Source of the DNA: Apostichopus japonicus
Lineage: Eukaryota; Echinodermata; Holothuroidea; Aspidochirotida; Stichopodidae
Assembly: GCF_037975245.1 (NCBI RefSeq)
Contig: NC_092568.1
Coordinates: 15,275,501-15,339,500, forward strand
Direction: 5' to 3'
Length of the DNA: 64,000 nucleotides
A program made the position numbers and the translations under genes. Below the pieces are notes generated by a model. The model saw only the letters and a list, made by a program, of their open reading frames with translations, was not told the origin of the DNA and ran no database searches. The first letter of the stretch is position 1. Each line of letters starts with the position of its first letter. Below, in pieces: positions 13,167 to 24,459 of this stretch.

Positions 13167-13320
13167 CAAGCTTGATTACCTCCATGTTGGAAAAAATATC
13201 TGAAAACACTTGGATTTTTTTTTTCCCGTCTTTCCCCCTCTTCACTTGAGAGTAATTCTCCTCTGTATTCTACAAGAAATTCCCCAGAGGAAATCTTTCT
13301 TTCTGCAAAAACACCTCTTC
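13167..13320 (-). CDS. Exon 2, N-terminal half of KMT5A-like SET domain
   Basis: Acceptor ATTACAG, donor GTAAGT; enters in phase 1 and leaves in phase 2. The peptide runs GRGVFAERKISSGEFLVEYR..., then a charged region with EGERREKKNP, then FRYFFQHGGNQAW. The GRGVFA motif (AdoMet-site strand), the VEY-GE motif and the YFFQ strand occur in the same order in KMT5A/PR-Set7. The insert between VEYRGE and FRYFF is of similar length to that in KMT5A. No stops or frame breaks occur within the exon. Confidence 0.88.
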
Positions 13321-15156
13321 CTGTAATGAGTATATTAGAAACTTTCTTAAGCATTCATGCAGACTTTTGCAGTTGTAAGAGATCAGACAGCTTTATAAGA
13401 CTAAGAAAATATCCCACACAGGTATGTACGTATTATTCATACAGCTCGTACATTATGTTTTCTGGGAACAAATAAAAAATTTACCATAAACTCACCCTTC
13501 CCCCATGTTAAGTGTACATTTTAACATGGGGGAAGGGTGAGTTTATGGTAAATTTTTCTTTTGTTTCTTTTCTTGAGGCCATTGACAATTTTAAATCACA
13601 TTTCACAGATTCTCTGCATGTGTCTCTGCAGGTCACTGGCAGTGGTGGTTATGCATGGAGGGGGGGGGGGGAATACTATAGCGTGCAATTCCCCTCCCCC
13701 ACTTTTTCACAGACCTTGAGTTTGCATTTTCAAATACAAAACTTTTACTGGGTATAATAAGCTGTAAATATTGCATCATATTATACCAAATGGGTTAACA
13801 ACACTCTCAGTTTTCAAAAACTTTCATACACAGCTAGTACAGGGAAATAACCTAGGAAAATTACACCATTATACATCTAGACTACAGGTATAGTCTGTAT
13901 TGGCTCCAAGGTATAGCACTCTAAAATTGCTAGAAGTTCTCTTAATTGTTCTCAGACATTCCAAATGAACACACAAATGTCACAAGGAGCAATTCAGCAT
14001 ACCTTTAATAACAGCCAACATTTTCTGAAATGGAAGGGGGTTCCCCCCTTTAGACCCTCTTCCATGTTTGCCTATCAGATACCAAATCGTTCCCCTAGGT
14101 ACTTCATACAGTACAAGTTTAAAATGTGGCATGAAATTGATTGAACATAATAATGGGTTGAAGTGTTTAGTTACCATATTGTTTTGCTTCTAAAAAATAT
14201 TGGCTAAATTTGTGTACCATCACAAGCATTACAGATTCTATGGACTTGGTTATGGCAAGTAATGAGATCAGATGAAATGATTTTACAAATTAATTTTACT
14301 TTTATCCTCAAGGCCACTCACCTATGTTTATAATTATTGAAATCAAAGCCAGTTTATTTTGCACACATTGGTGCTCTAGATAACAGGAAGTTAATATTAA
14401 ATAGTTCCACATTTACTGGTTTATATTTTATCTCTTACAGGGTGCATGTGTAAATACTGACTCCTAAGTAAAAAAAAGCTCTATTTAAGACTGTATGTAA
14501 GAACAGTACTCTACTAAATAAGGTGAAACAAAACGAATCCATATTTTATAAGGTTAAAATAATTGAAAGAGAAATTTAATGTTTGCCCTATTGTCCTCAA
14601 AAATGCCAAATATTTCAATATGGTCACCTTGGGTCAAAATTCTTTACCTATTTTATTTCCAACTTGGAAGATATTTACCTCACTGGGACATTCAGTCATC
14701 TTGTGTGTTGCCTATTAATCTCTGGTAACAGTTTGTAGGGTACAATACTAGCTTTAAAGTTAAACAAAATTTTGTATCCATTTCTAGTGAGGTTTAAACC
14801 AATTTGGTTTTGTCAGTGACAGTTATATTGAAGCAAACATAAAAATTGCAAAATCTATTACTTAGTCTAATCTGAAACCTACACATTGATACATCAATGT
14901 CATATTTTGTCATTATCACTACACCTTAGTGAAGGGATATTTGCTGACTGTATATCTTAGTTTTGTTAATATTCTTAGTGTACAGTATTGTACACTCTGT
15001 ACTATTCTCCAGCAAGGACTGTACGGTACCCAAACTATAGATAAACAACATTTCAGTGACCACAACTAACTAAGGCTACCTATGAATACTGAATGAATCA
15101 TCTGCAGTCTAAAATTTTAGTCTTATTCTAAATATGCCAAGTTAACATAAACTTAC
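13321..15156 (-). other. Intron 1 of the SET-kinase gene
   Basis: Non-coding. It contains the perfect hairpin at 13475-13557 and a G10 run near 13660. Near 14035-14100 it has a stretch (GGGGGTTCCCCCC) resembling the dispersed GC-rich repeats further along. Confidence 0.55.
13475..13557. repeat. Perfect inverted repeat, 37-bp arms, 9-nt loop
   Basis: The left arm 13475-13511 (ends CCCCCATGTTAA) is the exact reverse complement of the right arm 13521-13557 (starts TTAACATGGGGG), with loop GTGTACATT. It would fold into an uninterrupted hairpin in DNA or in the intron RNA. Confidence 0.95.
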
Positions 15157-15265
15157 CTTTCAATTCGGTCATTTTAACTGAAAAGCAATCTTCTCTGTCT
15201 CTCTTCAATGATAAGTACTCTTCAGCCACTTGAAGTGGTGATTTCCTTTTTACTCTTAGACTCAT
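15157..15265 (-). CDS. Exon 1, start of SET-kinase protein
   Basis: Begins with ATG at 15265-15263 and encodes 36 codons plus one base, MSLRVKRKSPLQVAEEYLS... ending ...VKMTELK, then a GTAAGT donor (phase 1). A basic N-terminus followed by a helix that leads straight into the SET domain is what short KMT5A-like proteins show just before the GRG motif. The G left over at the donor completes the Gly codon of exon 2, giving K-G-R-G across the junction. An ACCAAT (CCAAT box) lies about 50 bp upstream of the ATG. No in-frame upstream Met was looked for beyond the local region, so extra 5' coding exons are not excluded. Confidence 0.75.
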
Positions 15266-15700
15266 CTTCTTGCAAAGTAGAATAATCGCTCTTCAGGTAT
15301 CGCTAGTTGCTATTGGTCAAGCTGACTTTAATGTTACAAGGTGCTGAAGAGTTTTGCTTTTTTTGGACTAGACTCGAGTTCAGTCTTGTTTATGGGTTTT
15401 TCAAAATTGGCTAAGTTTTATGGTTTTCAAACTTTTCTAAGTTCCCAAATTTGCAAGTTTCAAATCATTGAATGCAAAATACTTTAAGATTTTATAGGTC
15501 GATAGATGAAAGCAATATCTGAGGAATTACACCAATGCAATGTCTTTATAAACCGCTATTAGCCAATTTTTCCTTATGGTTTTTACATCCCTGCTATGAA
15601 CACTCTTTTGATTGGCCACAATCTTTTTGTAACAAGGTTCATTGGTTCATTGTCTTGAAGTTTGGTTGAATATGTATAAGTCGAGTATCACATGATCACC
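15266..15700 (-). promoter_or_regulatory. Presumed promoter region of the SET-kinase gene
   Basis: Lies directly upstream of the proposed ATG. ACCAAT on the minus strand at 15312-15317, with two further ATTGG/CCAAT occurrences near 15611 and 15645. No TATA box is obvious. The position, not an experiment, is the basis. Confidence 0.35.
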
Positions 15701-17990
15701 TTAATTAGTAAAAAGGAGGGAAAAAGTGATTCATTGCTCTAAGTCCCAAAATGAAAAGTGGCTTAGATTAAAAAAACAAGAATTACAAAGGAAAATTCTG
15801 CTAATATTGGTTTTGGTTTTCATTCTGCATTCTTTCATTTGTAAGTGATAAAAAAGCAAATGTTTTTTCCTATTTATGATTTATGACAAGGGGCAAATTT
15901 CAGCCCACTGATTCAGGATGATTTCTCAACAAATTTACCACTTTAGAGGATGAAAATGATACACAAAAGGCTGGGAAAATATCATTGTTGCCACAACAAC
16001 TAGGTTGAAACATATCAAGGGTAGTTCAAAATGTACCTTTGTGACCTGCATTTCGAAATTAGTCATGATTATGCCCAGTTTCTCATGACTTCACACTTTT
16101 TTGAAGCAACCTTGGTGATTCAAATAGTAAAAAATGAACACAATAAATTAAAGCTTCTGTGTAACCAAGGGAAAGGTATTCCAACAGATAGCACACAAGG
16201 TTTTATTTGAATATCACTTCCATATTATCCTAATTTAGATGAGTATGAATCAATAAACTTTGAGAAACTTTCTTCACCTCAAAGTGATGTAACAAATTCA
16301 ACCCAATATTTGGGAGTATAGTACATTAAACTCCTACCCATTACTTTCTTTTTAACATTATAGACATCTAATGACATACAATGCAAGGAAACGACATACA
16401 TCTACAAACAATTACAGTAGGTGTATGGTACAGTAGTCTTGACTAGACGTTCAAAATACTCTTTTTTAGCATGTGTACATGTCTCAGAGTCTGTTAATGT
16501 CTATCACGAATGTGCATGTCCAATGAATTGTGCATGCCTGAGGATCTGTCCGTTACAAACGTCTTGGACATTCCTCCAAAGAGGGGTGTGAACTCATGAA
16601 AACTACAAAATCTTTATTCATACTTGAGTTACAAAATTGCATGTCATATGAAGTCATGTGTCTTCCTCAGCAATCAGCCACAGTCTCCCAGTGTATAAAC
16701 CAATCTTAGATCAAGTGATTGTTCACTTCGGGGGGTAGGGATTGATTAAACATTTTCGGGAAAATATGCCCATTTGGCAAACCTGATTGGCTTCTTTGCT
16801 TAACTGAAGCAAATCTGCCTTTCTTCAAGGGAAAACATAAGATTGCTAGTAAGAAATGTACAAGACCCTAGTATTCATTGAAAGCGTTGCAGGGGGCATT
16901 CTCTGGGCAGTACAGCAAATAGATGTGGGAAAATAGCTGTGCGAAAAAGGAAGGTAAACTAGGCTGCTCATACTAGGGTCTTAACAAGACTAGGTATATG
17001 GTGGCACTGATGTTACACTGTAGTCGCACAAAGCGGCTGCTTTAAATATATACACCACCTGTTAATACACATCATGTGAGACTGAGTGATTCATACTGCA
17101 ATACTGGAGAGGACAGTTAGTTTGAGCTAGGTCATGACATTGCTGTGATGGGTATAGCTTCACTTGTGAAAGTGGTTTGTCTGCATTTTTTCATTGATGG
17201 TATTGATTGAGACAGTGATTTCCATTTCGTTGACCATGCAGTTGGGATAATGAACTGGCACAGTACAGGGTTGTACAGCGCTATTGAATACTTCGTAGAT
17301 TTTAGCGCTTTATAAGTTCATTTATTATTATTATTACAGTAATCATATGCTGAGAAGTTAGCACTTTTTCCCCTTGCCTCATAGGACTGTTAGATATACT
17401 TGAAGTTGTTGTGCCCATCGTTATCAACTTTTCTTTGACCAAACAAGTGGGTTACACTATACTTAGTTACATGGATGATGCTTATCTACCAAATTTTCTT
17501 ACCACAACATTCCAGTTTGCCACTATACTAGCTAAAGGAGGATAGGTAGTTATGAGAGATAAATTTTTTCCTTACTTTTTGTACAGTATTCCTCAAACTC
17601 ATTGAGCTGGGACGTCAACTTAAGAAAAAATCAAATATAATCCGTTTTTTTCTGCCGATTAAAGAAATTTCTGTTGGAAATTGTTATTCCTGAGGCAGAT
17701 TTGTTGGGGAAAATCTTTGCAGGATATCTATTGCTGATTTGGAGGGAAACAGTAAAGAAAGTTATGTATCATTTATCTTTCAAGTTTCAACTACCAAAGC
17801 TCCTTTAAGTTCTGTCTGAGAGACAGAGACTCTGTATTTGTGTTCATTAGATGGTACGTCCCATAAAGGAGTTAATCCTGCATTTTGGGATTGGTACCCA
17901 AACCTTTTAAAAGGTCTGTTTTGGTCCCAGAAATGTTGGAACAGCATGATTAGTGGTCCCACATATTGGGTGTGATTCCGCAAATTTAGT
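15701..17990. other. Intergenic, no gene seen
   Basis: No convincing frame on either strand. Near 17275-17335 there is 'TACAGCGCTATTGAATAC...TTTAGCGCTTTATAAGTTC' followed by ATTATTATTATTA. This GCGCTTTATAA plus ATT-repeat tail is typical of the 3' end of short dispersed repeats in marine invertebrates; the rest of the interval is plain AT-rich DNA. Confidence 0.4.
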
Positions 17991-17999
17991 TCAAAACAT

Positions 18000-18372
18000 G
18001 TTTTATCTGATCCCACAAATGATGTCTCTCAGGTGTGTTTTTTATTCCCACATTTTAGTCTGGTCCCACAAATGATGTTTCTTAGGTGTGTTTTCTTGGT
18101 CCAACAATTTGGTCTGGTCCCACAAATGATGTTTCTCAGGTGTGTTTTTTGGTCCCACAATTTGGTCTGGTCCCAAAAATGATGTTTCTCAGGTGTGCTT
18201 TTTTGGTCCCACAATTTGGTCTGGTCCCACAAATAATGTTTCTTAGGTGTGTTTTTGTGGTCCCACAAAGGTGTGTTTTTAAGGTCCCACACATAAGGTG
18301 TACATTCTGGTCCCACAAATCAGGTCCCACAATTGTTGATGCAAAACGTACCAAGTTACTGGTCCCAATATT
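18000..18372. repeat. Minisatellite, about 50-bp units built on GGTCCCACA
   Basis: About seven imperfect units of TTTGGTCTGGTCCCACAAAT, GATGTTTCTCAGGTGTGTTT and TTTGGTCCCACAA. Later units shorten to GGTCCCACA-AGGTGT. Open frames in this stretch are products of the repeat and are not genes. Confidence 0.9.
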
Positions 18373-18390
18373 ATTGTGGAGGTGAGTACG

Positions 18391-18565
18391 TGTGTATGTA
18401 TGTATGTATGTATGTATGTATGTATGTATGTATGTATGTATGTATGTATGTATGTATGTATGTATGTATGTATGTATGTATGTATGTATGTATGTATGTA
18501 TGTATGTATGTATGTATGTATGTATGTATGTATGTATGTATGTATGTATGTATGTATGTATGTAT
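18391..18565. repeat. (TGTA)n microsatellite, about 43 units
   Basis: Uninterrupted TGTA tetranucleotide run directly after the GGTCCCACA minisatellite. The apparent MYVCMYVC and YIHTYIHT proteins on the two strands are artefacts of this repeat. Confidence 0.97.
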
Positions 18566-19209
18566 ACTATTCCGTTAAACAAATTCTCCTTTGTAAGAAT
18601 AACATGGCTACCGCTCTCGTTATCTTAAAACAATAACACAGAAAATATCAAGATATTTACATTACAAACATATTTGCACAATTATATTAATAACTGGTTC
18701 AGTTCGAAGCGTCGTTCCTCTGGAATCTTTCAACCCGGACCTTGATTCATTCATCTGGGAATACGTGAGTGGTCACCCTTTGTTCCAACTTGCTGTCGTA
18801 TTCCAGGTCAACTTTATCCTCTCCTATAATGGACAGGGCCGATCGAGGGGATTGCCGGTTTGACTGTTTGGCCAGTGGGTTGGTGAGAACGGGGGAAGTT
18901 TTCTGGCAGTTCTTTCTCATCGCCGGTGTCGTTCATGTTGTAGGCGGAGGGGACGGGCGATCTTTGCCCTCCCTCTTGTCCTTACCGTCTTTCGGTCCAT
19001 AAATGTTCTTGATCGGAGATCCAATTTCCCTGTTGATCTTCGGAGGTGTCTTAACGCCGTTGCTTTGCCATTTTTTATCCATGTCCTGGTTCTACTTCGT
19101 AAGTTTCGATGGTAAGAGTGCAAGGATCTTTCGGTTTGGCATTCTCGGTGTGTCGGCTGGCAGTGTGACGTGTGATGTCGAATCTCCTGTCAGAAGAATA
19201 ATCAAAATG

Positions 19210-19340
19210 TTAGCAAGTGAGCTGTCGTCGAGGTCTCTCGTGCTTCTTCGTGTAATGGTCTTCAAGATCGCCCCTCTTTGAAAACTTCTTACTGCAACCT
19301 GTACAACAGTACTGAACCTCGAACTTATCTTTCTCCATTT
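19210..19340 (-). CDS. Small C2H2 zinc-finger ORF downstream of integrase
   Basis: An ATG at about 19337 opens about 42 codons, MEKDKFEVQYCCTGCSKKFS... ending ...HERPRRQLTC. It contains one C-x2-C-x12-H-x4-H finger (C-TG-C...H-YTKK-H). It lies just after the Gypsy integrase on the same strand, so it is probably the 3' end of the element's coding region rather than a host gene. Further basic, broken frames continue to about 18900 (for example RTRTWIKNGKATALRHLRRS). Confidence 0.5.
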
Positions 19341-19499
19341 TCTGAAAAATAACAAGAAATGAAAGAACATTAGGATAACTTTGACATTGTGGAGAATATC
19401 TTGATTTCTGCTCTCGTTTTAGGATCCATAGAGGGGGATCGTCACCCGTGTAAGCTTCAATCGGTCGTGATGTACCACTTTTGGCCGCATTTTGGCCCC

Positions 19500-20657
19500 A
19501 TCTTAACACGATAGAGTACGTCAGTCAGATTCTTGAGTACTTTTCCTGGTCCTACCTAGGGTCTCTGCAGTTTAGGGGAGATGCCTTTCTTCTTGGTAGT
19601 ATTCAGAAGCCATATAAGTTCTCCATCCTGGTAGGTCTGACAAAAGGCTCTCCTGTCATGTAATCTCTGATGTTTGTTACTCGCCATATTGAGATGTTTC
19701 CTTGAGTTTCATGTACTGTCCTCAATCGCCGTTCGAGTTCCTCGACGTAATGTTCAGCGATTTTGTCGTCTCACCAGGTGTCTTCGGGAGGTGAAATTGT
19801 AACGGTAGTATGACCTGTCGCCCTAGCAAAAGTTCAGCGGTGGAATACCCTGTACTCTCGTGCTCGGCTGATCGGCATGCCATCATAACAAAGGGAAGCC
19901 AGGAATCCCAGTTTTTTTTATTCTCGCTTACGACCATAGACAACATCGCCTCCAGCGTCCTGTTAAAGCTTTCCACCATCCCGTCCGATTGCGGATAAAA
20001 TGGTGTAGTCCTGGTCTTTTTGACGTCAAGAAGTTTGCACATATGTTGGAACAATTGGGACTTGAACTGTCGTCCCTGGTCTGTGTGAATTTCACCTGGT
20101 ATTCCGAAGCGACAGAAAAACTCTTCTACCAATATATTCGCAACTGTTCCTGCCTCCATATTCGGCATAGCATAAGCCTCCGTCCATTTGCTGATATAAT
20201 CTGCTATCACCAGCACATTCTTATTTCCCCTGTCTGACACTGAAAGTGGACCCATTATGTTCATAGCGCATCGGAGATGAAGAGGCTCACCGGAGATATA
20301 CTGCTTCATTTTCCCATTCGGTCTCTTCATGGGGCCCTTTAGTGACGCATAGGTATCACCATTCTTGCACCACTTCTCCACAGCTCGACGGTACCCGCTT
20401 TAGTAAAAATGGTCACGTATTCTACCCAGTGTCTTCCTACCCATGAGGTGACCAGACAGACGATGTTTGTGAGCATTCTCCAGTATTTCTTCTTGCAGTT
20501 TTCGTGGTACTACAAGTTGCCATAACTGCGTTGCTCTTGTTTCAGACTCGAAGCAGCGGTTGAGGTCTCCGTCTCGCAGCTGGAGCCGATCACATTGTGT
20601 CCAGTAGTTTCTCAAAGTGGGACTCTCAGATGCGACTTGTTCCCACGTCGGCCTCAA
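19500..20657 (-). pseudogene. Gypsy integrase
   Basis: N-terminal zinc-binding part HKHRLSGHLMGRKTLGRI, a stop near 20400, then the catalytic core from about 20380 to 19800. The core shows IMGPLSVSDRGNKNVLVIAD, HTDQGRQF (second Asp) and PQSDGMVESFNRTLEAML (Glu). The first catalytic Asp, normally in M-D-IMGPL, is Asn here (AMNIMGPL). After frame changes the C-terminal GPF/Y-like module is seen near 19600-19480 (ISPKLQRP, VGPGKVL, LTDVLYRVKMGPK). The copy is inactive. Confidence 0.88.
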
Positions 20658-20795
20658 GTTCTGAATCTGCTTCCAACGAACGATAGGTCCAACATATTTA
20701 TCACGAACTTGTATGTCCCTCCATTCTTCGATCCTTTTGGTCCGAATCCATGAGTTTGTCTTTTTCTCGGGCGGTGTACCTAGTTCACTGTTAGC

Positions 20796-21420
20796 CTATT
20801 GGTTTCGATAACATGGTCTCTTCCTTTCCGTTAACGTGTATGTCGTCATATTAGATATTTGTTCATTGACACAAACTTGTTCTATGGTTTCGACCCTTCC
20901 GCAGTTGGTACAGTCTTCACAAGGTCTTTGTGATAAGCCATCAGCATTTCCATGTTGTTTTCCGGGTCTAAGTTGTATTTCACAGTCATACATCATGAAC
21001 GTCTCCAGCCATCTCGACACTTGCCCTTCAGGATCTCGAAAGTTCGTTAGCTATCTAAGTGCTGCATGGTCAGTTGTCAACTTGAACTTTCTTCCGTATA
21101 GGTAGTGATGGAAGTGCTTTACTGAGGCAACAACAGCCAGCAATTCTTTCCGAGTAATAAAGTAGCGTCTTTCTGTCTTCGAAAGAGACCTGCTAAAGTA
21201 TAACCTTCAGGATCTCGAAAGTTCGTTAGCTATCTAAGTGCTGCATGGTCAGTTGTCAACTTGAACTTTCTTCCGTATAGGTAGTGATTGAAGTGCTTTA
21301 CTGAGGCAACAACAGCCAGCAATTCTTTCCGAATAATAATGTAGCGTCTTTCTGTCTTCGAAAGAGACCTGCTAAAGTATACAATCACCCTCTCGCACAT
21401 AGTTTTCTGTTCACCTAAAC
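20796..21420 (-). pseudogene. Gypsy RNase H region with internal 179-bp duplication
   Basis: The end of RNase H and the connection to integrase are seen at 21020-20796: RWLETFMMYDCEIQLRPGKQ, HGNADGLSQRPC and a following CTNC. Upstream at 21025-21383 a 179-bp block (begins CCTTCAGGATCTCGAAAGTT on the plus strand) occurs twice in tandem. This repeats part of RNase H and breaks the frame. Confidence 0.8.
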
Positions 21421-21496
21421 TTCACGTTTTGCACTGTCAACTTATGCAAAGGTGAACATATTTCGGCAAATCCTGAAAAGAATATTGGTAAAGAGA

Positions 21497-22594
21497 TCAG
21501 AGTCCAACAAAGCTACGAACCTGCGTCGTAGACGATGGAGTTGGTAACTCTGTTACAGCTTGTGTTTTGTCCTTATCTGGTAAAATGCGATCTCGAAAAA
21601 CGATGTGCCCCAGGTAGGTTACTTGGTTCTGAAACCGGTTACACTTCTTGTGAGAACGTTTTAGTCCGGCCTTCCGGAGCTTACCAAACACTTCGGTCAG
21701 CCTGAGTAACGCTTTTTCAAATGTGTCTCCATAGACTATTACGTCTGCCACTGGAGCCCTTTCAAAACTCTCTCCATCAATCTCTCAAACGTAGAGGGAG
21801 AGTTGCATTACCCAAAAGGTAATACTTTGAATTGATAAAAGCCACTGTAGGTCACGAATGCCGTCTTCGGTCGGTCTCCTTTCTACCTGCCAGTAACCAC
21901 TGGCCAGATCCAATGTAGAAAATAACCTGCCAGTGTATCCAGAGAGTCATCGATACTGGGTAGGGGATAACAATCCTTCGCAGTGACAGCTTCCGGTAAT
22001 CTACGCAGAATCTAGTAGGGCCATCTTTCTTGTTAACCAATACCACCGAAGAGGACCAAGAACTAGATGAAGGCTCAAAAATGTCTTCACGTAACATCCT
22101 GTTAATTTCCTTTTGTGCTTCCAATGTCAGATGAATTGGGAGTCGTCTAGCTGCCTGTCGAATAGGTTTCGCGTTGCCAATGTATATTCGGTGCTTTGCC
22201 AAGTTGGTTTGTCGCAGGTCCTCAGTAGACTTCGCAAACACGTCAGCAAACTCAGCCAGCATCTCCGTTACACGCACCCGTTGACCCGTGTTCATGTTGC
22301 AGGTCCGGCTAGATCCCGCACATGTTCCGCCAGCTCCATTCGTCTTGTTGCTCCGGACGACCGCCTCGAACCCGAAGATTCCCATACAGATCGGCAACCT
22401 GGTATCCTATCCGTGTTAGCATCAATTAAATTTACAGCATGACACGAGCCAACCGTCGTACCTTTGTAGATAGTGACTGGAATCGCACTGGGATTCAAAA
22501 GCCGTAATGGCACATCTTCCTCTGAAGTATCCACCACAACCCTGGCTAACATCAGTACATGACGTTTCAGGAACTTCTCGTTGTACTCCGTCAC
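21497..22594 (-). pseudogene. Gypsy reverse transcriptase region
   Basis: 22397-21852 carries the N-terminal RT blocks: REDIFEPSSSSWSSSVVLVN, KKDG and RFCVDYRKL. 21751-21497 carries the thumb-side block FGKLRKAGLKRSHKKCNRF and VTYLGHIV. The segment that should contain Y-x-DD reads PVADVIVYGDTFEKALLRL, so the catalytic Asp pair is lost, and a frameshift lies near 21770-21850. Upstream, 22594-22292 is the spacer between protease and RT. Confidence 0.85.
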
Positions 22595-22644
22595 AGCCGG
22601 TCTTCGATAAGTTCCTCTTCTGTGAGCCTCCCTGTCACCACTCG

Positions 22645-23105
22645 TTAGCTCTCTGGTGCCACCACTACGGTTTCCTCAAGTGCAACCCTACAACAGCCTT
22701 CACTTGGCTTCTCCTTCCTGTTGTCCTGTTGCCGGTCACAACCAATAGTTAACTGACCCTTTCCAGTGTCTATGGTACAGTTGTACATCTGCCGGAACAT
22801 ATATCCCAAAAAGCCATCTGTGTCGATATTAGCCACCCAGATTTCGTGTTTCACCTTCACACCACTGATTTCTACTTGAAAATAGCCTCTGCCGTGAAAA
22901 TAAGGGGTTTGCCATCTGCTACGTTCATCTCAAGTGAAGCGTCTGTTAAAGCTGGTCTCCCTTGCTCTGGTAGCATCATGTAGACTTCAGGACTTATCAA
23001 GGTGATGTTAGCTCCAGTGTCTACAAGGAAATTCACTTGGACACCTTCAAGCCTTCCCGTCACATAGGGTCCGTTCTGCCCTACCGACAATGCTCTACTT
23101 TTCAA
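22645..23105 (-). pseudogene. Gypsy aspartic protease region
   Basis: The frame 23105-22872 contains VNFLVDTGANITLIS, the DTGA active-site loop of retropepsins, at about residues 24-38. The fold continues in another frame at 22860-22645 with VANIDTDGFLGYMFRQMYNC, resembling the second conserved G-(I/L)-LG block. One frameshift separates the two. It would cleave Gag-Pol in an intact copy. Confidence 0.8.
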
Positions 23106-23159
23106 CGTAATCTTTGTGGGCGTTTCATTGCTGCTATCCAGTCTCTGCCCTTCGAGGCT

Positions 23160-23873
23160 GGCTACTGCTCGTTTCCCTGTCGTTTATACTCTCTTGGAGA
23201 ATTCTGTCCCTTTTTGCGCTCTGGACAATCTCGACTGAAATTACTCGTCTCACCACATTCCTTGCACTTTCTGTTGTTCGTCTTCCTTCTGTATCCACTA
23301 TTGAGTCAAATTCTGGAAACCCTTCTCCAGTGCAGTCATGAGTGTTTTCGCAAGTTCATCCGCCATTTCCGGTTTCATCTTCGGCTCCACTTTTTCACTA
23401 ACAACACGTACCGCTAGTTTTCGGGACAAAGATTTCTTTGACTCGGCTAGGCCAAAAGCGTCTATAAATAAATCCCTGCCCAGTGTCTCCTTCATCTCTA
23501 ATGAGGCATCTGGATAGGCACGGCTAAGCAAACGTTTGATGTCGTGTGCTAGTTCAGGCAGGGTTTCTGTGGGATTCCTGGATCTGTTTCGTAGTATTGC
23601 TTTGAATACTTCTGTTTGATTCCATTTTCCAAATCGCTGCTCCAAGGCAACGAGTAAATGAAACCTCCGTCTCCTAACTGGTTCCAAATCGGCCAGAACT
23701 GCTTGCGCCGGACCACGTAGACTTGCAGCAACCTGCAGAGATCTATAGCGTTCGTCACATCCTTTGAGTTCAGCTATTAGCTCGAACTGTACCAAGTAAT
23801 CCTTCCATGGTGTTGAACCGTCAAAGGCAGGAGGTGGGGCCCTTCGAGTGTTACCTATCGGCTTCTGTGGCAA
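23160..23873 (-). pseudogene. Gypsy gag (capsid-like) with zinc knuckle
   Basis: An open stretch from ATG at 23873 to 23298 encodes about 190 residues with FDGSTPWKDYLVQFE near residue 18 and an RNRSRNPTETLPELAHDIKR segment, typical of Gypsy-family capsid. After a frame change a zinc knuckle follows (about 23280-23235): C-KE-C-GETS-N-FSRD-C, where the usual His of CCHC is Asn. The knuckle binds genomic RNA in intact elements; the His-to-Asn change and frame change suggest decay. Confidence 0.75.
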
Positions 23874-24440
23874 TCTTCTGCCAGCACCTGCAAAAGCAAA
23901 TTGGTCTTACCTATTTAAATTTCACCACCGTCGCCGTACACATGGGGCTATCATCCGTCGAATTGTCACTTATCGGCCGGCCGCATGTCGCAGAGGAATG
24001 GGTTTCCATAGTTCAACGCTGGTGGACCACTGTTTGGCGCATCTTTCTTCTTCGAGTCTCTCCGTTCTTTCTGACGTCATGAGTTGACACTAGCGCTGAA
24101 TCCATGATGTTGGTCGACACTACTTGCCATCGGAAGTCAAGTTCTTCCTCCTCAAAAAGGCTACCATTCTAGTCTACCTTCACCCATGCTAGTCCAACCG
24201 CCATCCTCCGTGTAGCCGTCCGGTCCGATAGGGCACCCTTCTGCAGTGTCTCTGTCTCGACTCCCCTTTGCTGGTCACGATAGCATCCCCTCCTCTGACC
24301 ATCCTGTCAGACTCTCATCTGGTTGTTCTTATCCCCGTAAAGCCCAGGCCATCCTGTCACTACTCAGGCTGTGGTTTACCCCAGGCATCTTGGACTGGTT
24401 TACCTACGCCCAGTTTACCAACAGTCAGCACGTGATACAA

Positions 24441-24458
24441 ATCTCACCGCTGCCACCA
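24441..24458 (-). promoter_or_regulatory. Gypsy primer-binding site
   Basis: Minus-strand TGGTGGCAGCGGTGAGAT just downstream of the LTR end CGTTACA. Position and sequence match tRNA-primed sites of animal Ty3/Gypsy elements. Confidence 0.6.
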
Positions 24459-24459
24459 A

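Noticed and set aside
18086..18636. Open frames of CMYV or YIHT repeats and of repeated GTRPNCGTKK-like peptides
   Set aside because: Products of the TGTA microsatellite and the GGTCCCACA minisatellite.
18300..18760. Search for the 3' LTR of the Gypsy element
   Set aside because: No copy of the 5' LTR end (TGTAACGTCATTTCC on plus) was found here, so no 3' LTR is called.
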